This document shows positions 8,834-18,468 of a DNA stretch of 64,000 nt, one piece after another; within the stretch, counting starts at the first letter, position 1, and each line of letters starts with the position of its first letter. The stretch comes from JADLEX01 sp964586775 (GTDB taxonomy: Bacteria > Lernaellota > Lernaellaia > JACKCT01). A program made the position numbers and the translations under genes. The notes under the pieces were generated by a model. It had not been told where the DNA came from, made no database searches, and saw nothing but the letters and a program-made list of their open reading frames with translations. The stretch covers positions 1 to 64,000 of the forward strand of contig CAZPJD010000061.1 in assembly GCA_964586775.1 (NCBI GenBank), read 5' to 3'.

Positions 8834-10207
8834 GTGTTGGACAGGGAACCGAAGAAAATTCATGTGCGCACGTTCGGATGTCAGATGAACGACTACGACT
8901 CCGAGCGCATGTACCGCCTGATGGAGCGGGAAGGGTGGGTCCGCACATCCGCGGCGGACGACGCCGACCTGATCGTCATCAATACGTGCTCCGTTCGCGA
9001 GAAGGCTGACCACAAGGCCGTCAGCGAGGTAGGACTGCTACGTCGCCACAAAGAGCGGCGGCCGGGCACGCTACTCGCGCTCTCAGGCTGCACGGCGCAG
9101 GTGTCGGGCGCGCAGATCATGAAACGCATGCCCGAGCTCGATCTCGTCATCGGAACGCACGCCATCGACAAGCTGCCTGACCTGGTCCGCGAGGCCGCCG
9201 CGAAGCGAGTCATCAACATCGAGTGGGATTACGAAGGCCTCGTCGATTTCGACGCCATCGCGCCCCGAGCGGCGAGCGGCGAAATCTCTTGGAAGGGTAC
9301 GCGGGCGTCGGGATTCGTGGCCATCATGCGCGGGTGCGACAAGCACTGCGCGTTTTGCATCGTGCCGCAGACGCGCGGTCGCGAAATCTCGCGTCCGACG
9401 GACGACATTGTCGCCGAGGTGCGTTCGCTGGTGGACGCCGGTGTGCGTGACATCACGCTGCTGGGCCAGATCGTGAACCGGTACGGGCGGGGGATCGAGG
9501 GCCAGCGGCCGACCTTCCACCGACTCGTCCGCGCCCTGACGCCGATCGAGGGGCTCGCGCGCCTGCGTTTCACGTCGAGCCATCCGACCTACGTCACGCC
9601 GGAGTTGATCCGGTGTTTCGCCGAGGAACCGAAACTCGCGCCGCATGTCCATCTGCCCGTGCAGTCGGGGTCGGACGCGGTGCTGCGGCACATGAAGCGC
9701 GGACACAAGATCGACACCTATCTGGAAAAGGTGCGCGAACTGCGCCGGGTGCGTCCGGAGATGTCGATCACGACCGATCTGATCGTGGGCTACCCCGAGG
9801 AGACGCGCGAGGACTTTGAGGCGACGCTCGATCTGATTCGTGACGTCGAGTTCGATCATCTGTTCGCGTTCAAGTATTCCACGCGGCCCAATACGCCCGC
9901 GGCGACGCAGGAAGATCGTGTGCCCGAGGACGAAAAGGCCGCGCGACTGGCGCGCGTGCACGAGGTGTCGCAGCCGATCATCCTGCGGCGGAATCGTGCG
10001 CTGGAAGGCCGTGTTGTGGATGTGATCGTCGAGGGATCGTCGCGAAACGGAACGGATGTCTTCGGGCGATCGGGATGCAACCGCATCGTCCATTTCCCCG
10101 ATCGCGGATTCGGCATCGGAGAAACCGTCGCCGTTCGAATCGAAACCGGCCTGCCCAACGCGCTGCGCGGACGAGCCGTGGAAGCAGAGCGGGCCGCGAC
10201 CGGTTGA
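8834..10207 (+). CDS. miaB: tRNA-2-methylthio-N6-dimethylallyladenosine synthase
   Basis: 457 residues, GTG start at 8834 with TTG as the second codon (a possible alternative). MiaB converts i6A37 to ms2i6A37 in tRNAs reading UNN codons. The N-terminal methylthiotransferase domain opens with the diagnostic RTFGCQMNDYDSERM and holds three cluster cysteines (FGCQ, NTCSVRE, SGCTAQ). The radical SAM triad C-x3-C-x2-C is GCDKHCAFC near residue 170, and a TRAM-like RNA-binding domain closes the protein. One usually conserved stretch, GQNVNSYG, reads GQIVNRYG here. The bifunctional-nuclease gene follows 26 bases on. Confidence 0.95.
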   Translation: MLDREPKKIHVRTFGCQMNDYDSERMYRLMEREGWVRTSAADDADLIVINTCSVREKADHKAVSEVGLLRRHKERRPGTLLALSGCTAQVSGAQIMKRMPELDLVIGTHAIDKLPDLVREAAAKRVINIEWDYEGLVDFDAIAPRAASGEISWKGTRASGFVAIMRGCDKHCAFCIVPQTRGREISRPTDDIVAEVRSLVDAGVRDITLLGQIVNRYGRGIEGQRPTFHRLVRALTPIEGLARLRFTSSHPTYVTPELIRCFAEEPKLAPHVHLPVQSGSDAVLRHMKRGHKIDTYLEKVRELRRVRPEMSITTDLIVGYPEETREDFEATLDLIRDVEFDHLFAFKYSTRPNTPAATQEDRVPEDEKAARLARVHEVSQPIILRRNRALEGRVVDVIVEGSSRNGTDVFGRSGCNRIVHFPDRGFGIGETVAVRIETGLPNALRGRAVEAERAATG

Positions 10208-10233
10208 CGGTTGGTGGTCGCGAGAGAGTCGTC

Positions 10234-10737
10234 ATGCTGATCGAGATGAAAATCGCGAGCTTGGGCATCGACCCGGCGCAGAACATGCCGGTGGTGATCC
10301 TCAAGGATGTCGCCACGGGCGAGATGGTCCTGCCGATCTGGATCGGCGTGCTCGAAGCGACGGCGATCGCGCTGAAGCTCGAATCGGTCGAGGTCGCTCG
10401 TCCGCTCTCGCACGACCTGATGATGACAATTCTGGAGTCCTTCGGCGCGCGGGTCGATCGCGTCGTCGTCAGCGATCTGCACGACAACACTTATTTTGCG
10501 CGGATCGTAGTGGTCGCGCCGGATCGCGAATTCGAACTCGACGCGAGGCCCAGCGACGCGATGGCGATCGCGCTGCGCGCCGGGGCCAGAATCTTTGCCC
10601 ACTCGAAGGTTCTCGAGAAGTCGGACAGCGATGAAGAGCGCCCCGCGCCCGCGGCCATCGACCCCGCGGATCGCGAGAAGTGGCTGGAGATCCTCGAAAA
10701 CATGGACCCCGAGGACTTCGGCAAGTACAAGACCTGA
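10234..10737 (+). CDS. Bifunctional nuclease (DUF151) family protein
   Basis: 167 residues; the ATG at 10234 is chosen over a long upstream extension that runs through the end of miaB. It has the family core: a start VxxMKIASLGIDPAQNMPVVILKD, LPIWIGVLEATAIAL and LDARPSDAMAIALRAGARIF. The founding plant and mycobacterial members act as nucleases or bind nucleic acid; function in this lineage is untested. It is probably co-transcribed with miaB. The acidic tail after residue 130 is typical of longer bacterial members. Confidence 0.88.
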   Translation: MLIEMKIASLGIDPAQNMPVVILKDVATGEMVLPIWIGVLEATAIALKLESVEVARPLSHDLMMTILESFGARVDRVVVSDLHDNTYFARIVVVAPDREFELDARPSDAMAIALRAGARIFAHSKVLEKSDSDEERPAPAAIDPADREKWLEILENMDPEDFGKYKT

Positions 10738-10784
10738 CGCGCTCGTGACGGTTGCGCGACGATCGTCGCCGCCCCGCGCCGCCC

Positions 10785-10813
10785 TTGTACGTCCAAACCC
10801 TTTGTGCTAAAGA
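10785..10813 (+). promoter_or_regulatory. Candidate promoter for the EF-G gene
   Basis: TTGTAC (10785-10790), 17-base spacer, TAAAGA (10808-10813) with a TGC extension directly before it. The start codon is 74 bases downstream. Confidence 0.4.
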
Positions 10814-10887
10814 GCGCGCGCCCCAGGGCCGAAAGGCTGTGGGGTTTGTTCCATTTTGTCGCCGATCGAGCGGATTCGGAGAGGACA

Positions 10888-12966
10888 ATGAGTTTGACGA
10901 CGAGACGAAATATCGGGATCGCGGCCCACATCGACGCGGGCAAGACGACGGTCACCGAGCGAATTCTGTTCTACACGGGCGTCACGCGCGCACTGGGCGA
11001 GGTCCACGACGGCACGGCCACGATGGACTTCATGAAGCAGGAACAGGAGCGCGGTATCACGATCGCGTCGGCGGCGATTTCGACCAAGTGGGACGGGCAT
11101 GAGATCAACATCATCGACACGCCGGGGCACGTCGACTTCACGATCGAGGTCGAGCGCTCGATGCGCGTGCTCGACGGCATCTGCGCGGTGTTCTGCGCGG
11201 TCGGCGGCGTCGAACCCCAGAGCGAAACCGTGTGGGGACAGGCCGACCGCTACCACGTGCCGCGCATCGCGTTCATCAACAAGATGGACCGCGCCGGCGC
11301 GGACTTCTTCGACGTCGTGGGCCAGATGAACGAAAGGCTCGACGCCAACGCCGTTGCCTACCAGGTGCCGATCGGCGCGGAGGAAAACTTCGCGGGAACG
11401 GTGGACCTCGTTACCGGCAAGGCGTGGATCTTCCGCGATCTGGAAGGCGAAGTGGGCGAGGTGCCGGAGGATCTGAAGGCCCTCGTCGCGGAGAAGCGGG
11501 CCGTGCTGCTCGAAAAACTCGCCGAGTATGACGACGAGATCGCCGAACTCTACCTCGACGAAAAAGAGATTCCGGTCGAGCTCATCAACCGCATCACCCG
11601 CCGGTGCGTGCTGCGTTCGCAGGTCACGCCCGTCTTCTGCGGAGCGGCGTATCAGAACAAGGGCGTGCAAAAGCTGCTCGACGCGGTGTGCGCGTATCTG
11701 CCGTCGCCGCTCGATCCGCCGGCCGTGACCGGCGTCGACATCGACGACCCCGAAAAGACGCACACGCGCCACCCTACCTCGACGGACCCCTTCTGCGCGC
11801 TCGCGTTCAAGATCATCCACGATCCCTACGTCGGCCAGCAGACCTTCGTGCGCACCTATTCGGGCGTGCTCAAGGCCGGGCAGACGTTACTCAATGCGAC
11901 GAACGGGACCAAGGAGCGCGTCGCGCGCATCATGCGCATCCACGCCAAGGACCGGCAGGAAATCCCCGAGGTCGGCCCCGGCGACATCGTCGCCCTCATT
12001 GGTATGAAGGACACGCACACCGGTCATACGCTCTGCGATACGGTTTCGCCGCTGCTGCTGGAAACCGTGACGATTCCCGAGACCGTCATCAGTGTGAAGG
12101 TTTCGACCGAGACGCCGAAGGAACTCGAGAAGCTCCACCAGTCGCTGCGCAAGATGTCGCTCGAAGACCCGTCGTTCCGCGTGCGCGTCATGGAACGCAC
12201 GAGCGAGACGGTCATTTCGGGCATGGGCGAGCTGCACCTGGAGATCATCGTCGACCGCCTGAAGACCGACTTCAAGGTGAATGCGATCGTCGGCGCGCCG
12301 TCGGTCGAGTATCGCGAGACGATCACGACGGAATGCGAACACGCCTACAAGCACGTGAAGCAATCTGGAGGAAAGGGCCAATTCGCGCACACGGTGATGC
12401 GCGTCGAGCCGAACCCCGGCGGCGGCTTCGAGTTCGTGAACCATATCGTGGGCGGTGTGATTCCCTCGGAATTCATCCCCGCGTGCAAGACCGGCGTGAT
12501 GGACGCGATCAACAACGGCATCATGGCGGATTACCCCGTCGTGGACGTGCGCGTCGTACTGACCTTTGGCAGTTTCCACGCGGTGGACAGCTCCGAAATG
12601 GCGTTCCGCACCTGCGCGTCGATCTGCTTCAAAGAAGCCTTCATGAAGGCGCGGCCGACGCTGATGGAACCCGTCATGTCGGTCGAGATCGCGACGCCCG
12701 ACGACTACATCGGCGATGTCGTGGGCGACCTGAACCGGCGGCGCGGCAAGGTCCACAACATGCGCCGTTTCCGCAAGGGCGCGCAGAAGATCTCGGCCGA
12801 GGTGCCATTGATGGAGATGTTCGGCTATGCCACGACCCTGCGTTCGGTGTCGTCGGGCCGCGCCAACTACTCGATGGAGCTCGACCGCTACGACGCGCTG
12901 CCCGCGCACATGCAGACGAAGGTGCTCGAAGAGGCGCACAAGCGCATGAAGGCCGAAGGCCGCTGA
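10888..12966 (+). CDS. fusA: Elongation factor G
   Basis: 692 residues from the ATG at 10888 (GGAGAGGAC upstream); an in-frame extension to 10804 overlaps the promoter and is rejected. This GTPase drives ribosomal translocation. G motifs: AHIDAGKTT (P-loop), RGITI (switch I), DTPGHVDF (switch II), [11 protein letters not shown]. Domains II to V follow at normal length, including [15 protein letters not shown] in domain IV and [20 protein letters not shown] in domain V. It stands alone rather than with rpsL, rpsG and tuf, so it may be a second EF-G paralogue (an EF-G2 or recycling-type factor); sequence by eye cannot settle this. Confidence 0.93.
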   Translation: MSLTTRRNIGIAAHIDAGKTTVTERILFYTGVTRALGEVHDGTATMDFMKQEQERGITIASAAISTKWDGHEINIIDTPGHVDFTIEVERSMRVLDGICAVFCAVGGVEPQSETVWGQADRYHVPRIAFINKMDRAGADFFDVVGQMNERLDANAVAYQVPIGAEENFAGTVDLVTGKAWIFRDLEGEVGEVPEDLKALVAEKRAVLLEKLAEYDDEIAELYLDEKEIPVELINRITRRCVLRSQVTPVFCGAAYQNKGVQKLLDAVCAYLPSPLDPPAVTGVDIDDPEKTHTRHPTSTDPFCALAFKIIHDPYVGQQTFVRTYSGVLKAGQTLLNATNGTKERVARIMRIHAKDRQEIPEVGPGDIVALIGMKDTHTGHTLCDTVSPLLLETVTIPETVISVKVSTETPKELEKLHQSLRKMSLEDPSFRVRVMERTSETVISGMGELHLEIIVDRLKTDFKVNAIVGAPSVEYRETITTECEHAYKHVKQSGGKGQFAHTVMRVEPNPGGGFEFVNHIVGGVIPSEFIPACKTGVMDAINNGIMADYPVVDVRVVLTFGSFHAVDSSEMAFRTCASICFKEAFMKARPTLMEPVMSVEIATPDDYIGDVVGDLNRRRGKVHNMRRFRKGAQKISAEVPLMEMFGYATTLRSVSSGRANYSMELDRYDALPAHMQTKVLEEAHKRMKAEGR

Positions 12967-12983
12967 TCAGTGCAGATTCGACG

Positions 12984-13014
12984 AAACGCCGGTTCTTCGG
13001 GGCCGGCGTTTTTT
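12984..13014 (+). terminator. Rho-independent terminator of the EF-G gene
   Basis: AAACGCCGG (12984-12992), 10-base loop, CCGGCGTTT (13003-13011), running into TTTTTT. It begins 18 bases after the EF-G stop. Its T tract overlaps the stop codon of the convergent gene. Confidence 0.85.
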
Positions 13015-14098
13015 ATTGCGCGTGCAGCGCACGCCGCCAGTGCAGCATGTTGTCGAGAAACAGGAAATTGCACCCGGTGCAAACGTAGCCCGCCTTGCCG
13101 ATACCCTCGGTCCAGTGGTGCTCCAGCAAGCCCTCGCCCAGCAAATCGCGCTTCATCCAGCCCAGACTGTCGAGGACCGCGTCTCGATGGACCATCTCGT
13201 CGGTGAGTTCGAACAGCGCGATCAGCCCGCGCTGCGCCATCAGGTTCTTCGAAAAGTGTTTGACGTTGTCGCCGGGCTCGTTCCAGAACGCGCCGCGGTC
13301 GCCGTCGTGCAGCTCCGTCATCATCGCGTCGAAGAGATCCCGTGCTCGCTGTTCCATCATCGCGTCATCGGCGAGCCGCGCGTACTGAGCCGTCGCCGCC
13401 AGCATCACGCCGTTCGACATCAGATAGCCGTCGTCGAATAGCCCCGTGCCCGCGTCGTACTGCTCCGCAAAGGCCCAGTCGATCAGGTCCTTCGCCCAGT
13501 CGAGAGCCTGCTGCCGCTCATCGGCCCGCTTGTACCGGGCGACCTCGTTGTCGATGTGCGCCATGAAACCCACGATGGTGGAGGCGGGCCAGTATTCGTC
13601 GGCCATGGCCTCGGCCACGGGGATCGCGATCAGGTTCACCAACGGCGGCAGCAGCCGCGCATAGGTGTCGAACGCGGGATCGACGTTGTAACGATAACCC
13701 CACCACAGGGCGAGCGCGCCCATCGCCGCCTGTTGAAGCGCGTCGACATCGCCTCCAAACCCGGCATCGAGAAGCGCGAGTTCCCAGCGGCAGGTCTGCT
13801 CGCCCATCGCCACCAGATCCTCGTCGCCGCTCTCATAACCCCAGGCGAGCAGGGCCTCCGGCGCGAAAGTCGTGGCGTCGTCCATCAGGTCTTCGTCCCA
13901 ATTGCCTTCGGGGTTCCAGTACCCCGTGACGAGCGTGTCGAGAACGAGGTTGAAGAGTTCCCAATAAGGGACATCGGGACCTGCGGGCAGGGCCCCGTAC
14001 TTCGCCTGCGCGTGGGGCGTCGCGTCGGAAACGGCGGCGAATCCCGTGAGTGTCGCAAGAACCAGAGCCACAACAGTCGCAACCACGCCCGCGCGCAT
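13013..14098 (-). CDS. Secreted protein of unknown function, (alpha/alpha)6-barrel-like
   Basis: 361 residues from the ATG at 14098, which has CGGAGGTG just upstream. The signal peptide is MRAGVVATVVALVLATLTGFAA, probably cleaved near SDA. The mature part is rich in Trp, Tyr, Asp and helical segments (WELFNLVLDTLVTGYWNPEG, ALALWWGYRYNVDP, LLGEGLLEHHWTEG), a composition seen in (alpha/alpha)6 carbohydrate-active or related proteins. It ends with CTGCNFLFLDNMLHWRRAL, where a CxxC pair could bind metal or form a disulfide. No specific family is recognised. Its probable promoter sits between it and ilvE. Confidence 0.75.
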   Translation of the reverse strand: MRAGVVATVVALVLATLTGFAAVSDATPHAQAKYGALPAGPDVPYWELFNLVLDTLVTGYWNPEGNWDEDLMDDATTFAPEALLAWGYESGDEDLVAMGEQTCRWELALLDAGFGGDVDALQQAAMGALALWWGYRYNVDPAFDTYARLLPPLVNLIAIPVAEAMADEYWPASTIVGFMAHIDNEVARYKRADERQQALDWAKDLIDWAFAEQYDAGTGLFDDGYLMSNGVMLAATAQYARLADDAMMEQRARDLFDAMMTELHDGDRGAFWNEPGDNVKHFSKNLMAQRGLIALFELTDEMVHRDAVLDSLGWMKRDLLGEGLLEHHWTEGIGKAGYVCTGCNFLFLDNMLHWRRALHAQ

Positions 14099-14123
14099 CA
14101 CGCACCTCCGATGACTTTGGCGC

Positions 14124-14151
14124 ATGATACCACGTTTCGGGCGGATGTAAG
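14124..14151 (-). promoter_or_regulatory. Candidate promoter for the secreted protein gene
   Basis: On the minus strand: CTTACA (14151-14146), 16-base spacer, TATCAT (14129-14124). The start codon lies 25 bases beyond. It would let the gene be expressed apart from ilvE. Confidence 0.45.
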
Positions 14152-14157
14152 GAGACT

Positions 14158-15090
14158 TCACACGAACGTGTGCCAGCCGTGCGCGTCGGGCAGATCGCCC
14201 TGGATGTAGGCGAAAAAGCGCTCCTGCACCGCTTTCGTGATCGGCCCGCGCTTGCCCGAGCCGACGGGAATCTTGTCGACGCTCGCGATGGGCGTGACCT
14301 CGGCGGCGGTGCCGGTGAAAAACACCTCGTCGGCGATGTAGACCATCTCGCGCGGGATCATGCCCTCGACGACCTCGTAACCGAGTTCCTTGAGAATCGT
14401 GATGACGCTGTCGCGCGTGATGCCCGGCAGCACCGAGTTGCCCAGCGGCGGCGTGATGACGCGCCCCTGACGCACGACGAAGATGTTCTCGCCGGAGCCC
14501 TCGCTGACGTAGCCGTTGGTGTCGAGCGCGATGCCCTCGGCGTATCCGTTCAGCACCGCTTCCATCTTGATGAGCTGGCTGTTCGCGTAGTTCGCGCCGC
14601 ACTTGGCCATCGCGGGCATCGTGTTGGGCGCGAAGCGGTTCCAGGTCGCGAACATCACGTTCACGCCTTTTTCCAACGCGTCGGGCCCCAGGTACGCGCC
14701 CCATTCCCAAGCGCAGATGAAGGTCTCGACGGAATTCTGAAGCCCGTTCACGCCGAACGGCCCCGTGCCGCGAAACACGATGGGGCGCAGGTAACACGAC
14801 TTGAATCCGTTGACCCGCACGGTTTCGAGCATCGCGTTCTTCAGATCGTCATACGCGTAGGGAATCGCGATGCGATACATCTTCGCCGAGTCGTAGAGTC
14901 GCCGGACGTGTTCGTCGAGCCGAAAGACCGACGAGCCCTTTTTCGTCTCGTAGCAGCGGATGCCCTCGAACACGCTCGATCCATAGTGCAGGGCGTGCGA
15001 CATGACGTGGATGGTCGAGTCCTTCCAGTCGATGAACCCGCCGTTTTTCCAGACCTTGGTGCTGCCGGGAATGTCCGAAAATGCCGTCAT
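14158..15090 (-). CDS. ilvE: Branched-chain amino acid aminotransferase
   Basis: 310 residues, full length for IlvE, a fold-type IV PLP enzyme interconverting Val, Leu and Ile with their 2-oxo acids using 2-oxoglutarate. Motifs: HYGSSVFEGIRCYET near the N-terminus, YLRPIVFRG, AKCGANYANSQL with the PLP lysine (about residue 172), EGSGENIFVV, and PGITRDSVI that grips the cofactor phosphate. GAGGGGTTC precedes the ATG at 15090. Confidence 0.95.
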   Translation of the reverse strand: MTAFSDIPGSTKVWKNGGFIDWKDSTIHVMSHALHYGSSVFEGIRCYETKKGSSVFRLDEHVRRLYDSAKMYRIAIPYAYDDLKNAMLETVRVNGFKSCYLRPIVFRGTGPFGVNGLQNSVETFICAWEWGAYLGPDALEKGVNVMFATWNRFAPNTMPAMAKCGANYANSQLIKMEAVLNGYAEGIALDTNGYVSEGSGENIFVVRQGRVITPPLGNSVLPGITRDSVITILKELGYEVVEGMIPREMVYIADEVFFTGTAAEVTPIASVDKIPVGSGKRGPITKAVQERFFAYIQGDLPDAHGWHTFV

Positions 15091-15147
15091 GAACCCCTCC
15101 GAAACGCATGGCGCAAATCAATAAGCGGCGTGCGCGACGCGAAAAAG

Positions 15148-15176
15148 AACTTAGGGGAATCAAACGACAAAATCAA
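15148..15176 (-). promoter_or_regulatory. ilvE: Candidate promoter for ilvE
   Basis: On the minus strand: TTGATT (15176-15171), 17-base spacer, TAAGTT (15153-15148), in a locally AT-rich stretch. The start codon is 58 bases downstream. Confidence 0.5.
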
Positions 15177-15282
15177 GAAAAACCGCTGCGCGAATCGCGC
15201 GCGAACCCTATGAAAGCGCGCCCCGACATGCGACAAGATCGCGCGCACCCGCGCGGTCGCGGGCGCATCCACGGGTTCAGCC

Positions 15283-16179
15283 ATGCAGGACGCACTGGTC
15301 CAGATCCGCGACGACATCTTTTTGATCGTCGGTCCGTTTCGCGGAAAATTCCCCGACGCTTTCAGCTTTCTCATCACCTCCGATCCCGTCACCGTCGTCG
15401 ATACGGGGTTCTCTCCCGACATCGCAGAGTGGATCCGCGACAAATTCCATCCCGCGCGCATCGTCAACACGCACTCCCACATCGACCACTGTCGGCAAAA
15501 CGTCGTCTTTGCCGGGTGCGAGATCTGGGTGCCCGAGATGACCGCGGAGACCTTTGGCGTCGTCGACCTGCTCGCGCCCAGATTCTGCGACGAACCCGAG
15601 GTCTCCGATGCCTGGTCGCACGCGATCCGTCACGATCTGATGTACCTCGAGGCGCGCCCCGCATTTACACACACGTTCGGCGATGGTCACCTCTTCGACG
15701 GCGGGCGCGTGCGTCTGCGGGCCATTCACGCACCGGGTCACTTGGAAGATCACTTCGTCTTCTTCGAGGAAAACTCGGGGCTCGCGCTCACGGTGGATAT
15801 CGATCTGACGAAATTCGGGCCGTGGTACGGCAACCCCGAGTCCGACGTGCTCCGATTCCGCGCATCGGTCGAGGCCGTGCGCGCGCTGCGTCCTCGCGTC
15901 GTGGCGTCGGCGCATCGCATGCCGATCGTGGAAGGGGCCGACGCGGAACTGGCGGCCTATGCGCGGCGCTTCGACGACAACGGCGAAATGGTCCTGTCGC
16001 TTTTGACGAAGCCCGCCACGATGGCCGAACTCATCGAAATCAAGCCGTTCTATCGCACGCACCCGCACCGCCGCACGCTGCTTCGCTACTTCGAAAAACA
16101 GATGATCGGCAAACACCTGCGGATTCTGATCGAAGACGGTCGCGTGACCCTGCGCGATGGAGTTTTCGCGCGCGCCTAG
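15283..16179 (+). CDS. MBL-fold metallohydrolase
   Basis: 298 residues. A metallo-beta-lactamase-fold core has THSHIDHCRQN (HxHxDH, residues about 65-70), the third-metal-ligand His in HAPGHLEDHFVFF, the bridging Asp in TVDIDLTKFG, and a distal His in ASAHRMPIV. A C-terminal region of about 75 residues with KPATMAEL, like the winged-helix tails of lactonase or glyoxalase II-like proteins, follows. The substrate cannot be read from the sequence. It is divergent from ilvE with about 190 bases between; no strong ribosome site precedes its ATG. Confidence 0.85.
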   Translation: MQDALVQIRDDIFLIVGPFRGKFPDAFSFLITSDPVTVVDTGFSPDIAEWIRDKFHPARIVNTHSHIDHCRQNVVFAGCEIWVPEMTAETFGVVDLLAPRFCDEPEVSDAWSHAIRHDLMYLEARPAFTHTFGDGHLFDGGRVRLRAIHAPGHLEDHFVFFEENSGLALTVDIDLTKFGPWYGNPESDVLRFRASVEAVRALRPRVVASAHRMPIVEGADAELAAYARRFDDNGEMVLSLLTKPATMAELIEIKPFYRTHPHRRTLLRYFEKQMIGKHLRILIEDGRVTLRDGVFARA

Positions 16180-17360
16180 TCGTCGCGATCGGCGCGGTGC
16201 CACGTCTTGGGCGGGCGCAGCCGCGCCAAGACGGCGAGTGCGACCTTCCACACGATAAACATCGGCGCAAGCGCGAGGCCCCGGATCACCGCCGAACGGG
16301 GGCGCGTCTTGACGACACCGACCAGCGTCGCCGCCGCCAGCATCGCGAGGCCAATACACGACGCCAGCCAAACCCAGGGCAGCACGAAGTGGCAGGCGCC
16401 GAGCGCGAGCACGACGAGCGCTGCGGCGTTGATGGCGTAGCCCGGCAGCACCACGTCCATGGTGAGTTCCCACAGCGGCCATGAATGTTCGCGAATGGCC
16501 TTGCGTCGCGCGTAGCGACCGAGGGTTCTCGCCACCTGCGCCTGCCCGCCGCTCCAGCGCTTGCGCTGCCCGGCTGCCTTGGCAAATGAAGAAGCCTTCT
16601 CGGAACGCACCGCGACGGAATCGACGAAGCGTGGAAACACGCCGAGCACGGCAAGGCGCAGTGTCTGCTCGAAATCTTCTGCGACGGAAAAACTCATCCA
16701 TCCGAAATTTCGCAGCGTGCTCCCCGCGAGGCACCAGCCGTTCATCAACGGGGCGGGGAGCCCCAGTCGCGCGCGCCCCGCGTAGGTGCCCGCGTTTTTC
16801 ATCGTGTTGGTCAACGTCGAGAGCGCGGCCAAAGACGAGCGTCCCGGATCGCGCGCGCCGTTGTAGCCTTGCACGGCGGGCGCACCGTCCTGAATCGCCG
16901 CGTCGAGCACCGCGAGATAACCCGCGTCCACGACCGAATCGGCATCGAGGCACACCAGCGCGTCGTCGTCGGCCCACGTTCGAGCACAAATGAACCAATC
17001 GAGAGCAAAGCCTTTGCCGCGCTTGCGCAAGGCGCGTCGCTCGACGACCTTCACCCCGGCTCGCCGGGCGACATCGGCGGTCGCATCGTCGCAGTTGTCG
17101 GCGAGCACGACGATCTCGAACAGATGCGGGGGGTAGTCGAGCGCGCGGGCGGATTCGATGGTGCGCCCGACGCCCGCTTCCTCGTTGTGCGCGGGAATCA
17201 GGACGAAAAACCGAGTACGCGCCTCAGGGAGTTTGAGTTGGGGACGGTGCGCGACGAGGGCGACGAGCGAGAATGCCGCGTGACGCAGGGCCGCCGCCGC
17301 GAAATAGACCGCCAGCACGAAGGCCAGAAACTCAAGGAGGCGAAGGACAATCCCGATCAC
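16176..17360 (-). CDS. Membrane glycosyltransferase, family 2
   Basis: 394 residues. A short N-terminal membrane helix (residues 5-27) precedes a GT-A domain with FFVLIPAHNEE (nucleotide binding), CLDADSVVD (DxD), SVAEDFEQTLRL (catalytic ED) and QRKRWSGG (the QxxRW acceptor motif of processive GT2 enzymes). Three or more membrane helices close the protein (about 295-385). This is the layout of cellulose- or hyaluronan-synthase-like enzymes and of glycolipid synthases. Start and stop overlap the neighbouring genes by 4 bases. Confidence 0.88.
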   Translation of the reverse strand: MIGIVLRLLEFLAFVLAVYFAAAALRHAAFSLVALVAHRPQLKLPEARTRFFVLIPAHNEEAGVGRTIESARALDYPPHLFEIVVLADNCDDATADVARRAGVKVVERRALRKRGKGFALDWFICARTWADDDALVCLDADSVVDAGYLAVLDAAIQDGAPAVQGYNGARDPGRSSLAALSTLTNTMKNAGTYAGRARLGLPAPLMNGWCLAGSTLRNFGWMSFSVAEDFEQTLRLAVLGVFPRFVDSVAVRSEKASSFAKAAGQRKRWSGGQAQVARTLGRYARRKAIREHSWPLWELTMDVVLPGYAINAAALVVLALGACHFVLPWVWLASCIGLAMLAAATLVGVVKTRPRSAVIRGLALAPMFIVWKVALAVLARLRPPKTWHRADRDD

Positions 17361-18466
17361 GACGCCACCTCGCGGTAGATCGTCGCGACCCGCTCGGCCA
17401 TTGCGTCGGCGGTGTAATCGCGCACGAACCGATCTCGCAGCGCGGCGCCGATCGTTGCGCGCTTCGACGCTTCGCGAACGAGTGGAATCAACCGCTCCGC
17501 CAGCATATCGACGTCGGGCGGCGCGAGCAGATCGTCAAGGCCGGAAAGGATTTCGGGGATGCCGCCGACGTGCGAGCAGACGGCGGGAATGCCCGCGCGC
17601 ATGGCGGCAAGCAATGCCTGCGGCACCCCTTCGGAGTCGGAGGGCATCAGCAGAATGTCGAATGCGTCGATCACGTCGTCGATGTCCACCCGAAAGCCGA
17701 GAAAGCGAACGCGATCGTCGATGCCCAGGTCGTGCACACGAGCGACGCACTGGGCGCGCAGTGGTCCGTCGCCCGCCATGGCGAATCGCGCCGACGCCGC
17801 GCGCTCACAGACTCTTTCAGCAACTTCAATGAAACGCAGCGGCGCTTTCACGGGATCGAAGCGCCCGACGAATCCAACGACGACATGATCGTCCGCGAAG
17901 CCCCACTCGTCGCGAAGCCGCATTCGCGTCGCGTCATCCTTCACGCGCTCGGCGAGGCCGTTCGCCACGACGCGCAATCGCGAATCGTTCACGCCCGAAG
18001 AACGAAGCTCTTGGGCGAGCGGCTTCGAGACCGCGATCACGCGATCGGCGTGGCGCGCCGCGTGGCGATCGAGCGCCATATACGCGCCCATCTTGAGCCC
18101 ATTCCAACCGGCGAACGGTTCGCGGTGGCCGTGAATGGTGATGACGTGCGGCTTTCCCGCCAGGCGCGCCGCGCGCGATGCGTGAATATTCGCGAGATAG
18201 CCGTGAGAGTGGACGACATCGACTTCGCGAGCGAGGTCGGCAATCTCGCGGATCGGTGCGGTGTCGAACTTCGAGCGACGATGAAGGATGCGGCATTCGA
18301 CGCCCAGGGCACGCAGTTCGCGCGCGAGTTGTCCGCCAAAAAACAGCGCCGCGTGCACGCTCACATCGCCGCGAAACGCGTTCGCCAGCGCCAGGACGTG
18401 CGTCTCGATCCCGGCGAACGCCGCGCCCTCGGCAACCTGCAATACGCGAAGCGGCCGTGCCGACAT
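17357..18466 (-). CDS. Glycosyltransferase, family 4
   Basis: 369-residue GT-B enzyme. The N-terminal acceptor domain has LQVAEGAAFAGIETHVLALA, the Gly-rich loop region. The C-terminal donor domain has VGFVGRFDPVKAPLRFIE, MAGDGPLR, VRFLGF and MPSDSEGVPQALLAAMRAGIPAV, the family's EGxPxxxxEA-like motif, in which the second Glu is Ala here. It overlaps the GT2 gene by 4 bases and follows the crotonase stop by 2 bases. The two transferases probably build one glycolipid or glycan. Confidence 0.88.
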   Translation of the reverse strand: MSARPLRVLQVAEGAAFAGIETHVLALANAFRGDVSVHAALFFGGQLARELRALGVECRILHRRSKFDTAPIREIADLAREVDVVHSHGYLANIHASRAARLAGKPHVITIHGHREPFAGWNGLKMGAYMALDRHAARHADRVIAVSKPLAQELRSSGVNDSRLRVVANGLAERVKDDATRMRLRDEWGFADDHVVVGFVGRFDPVKAPLRFIEVAERVCERAASARFAMAGDGPLRAQCVARVHDLGIDDRVRFLGFRVDIDDVIDAFDILLMPSDSEGVPQALLAAMRAGIPAVCSHVGGIPEILSGLDDLLAPPDVDMLAERLIPLVREASKRATIGAALRDRFVRDYTADAMAERVATIYREVAS

Positions 18467-18468
18467 GC

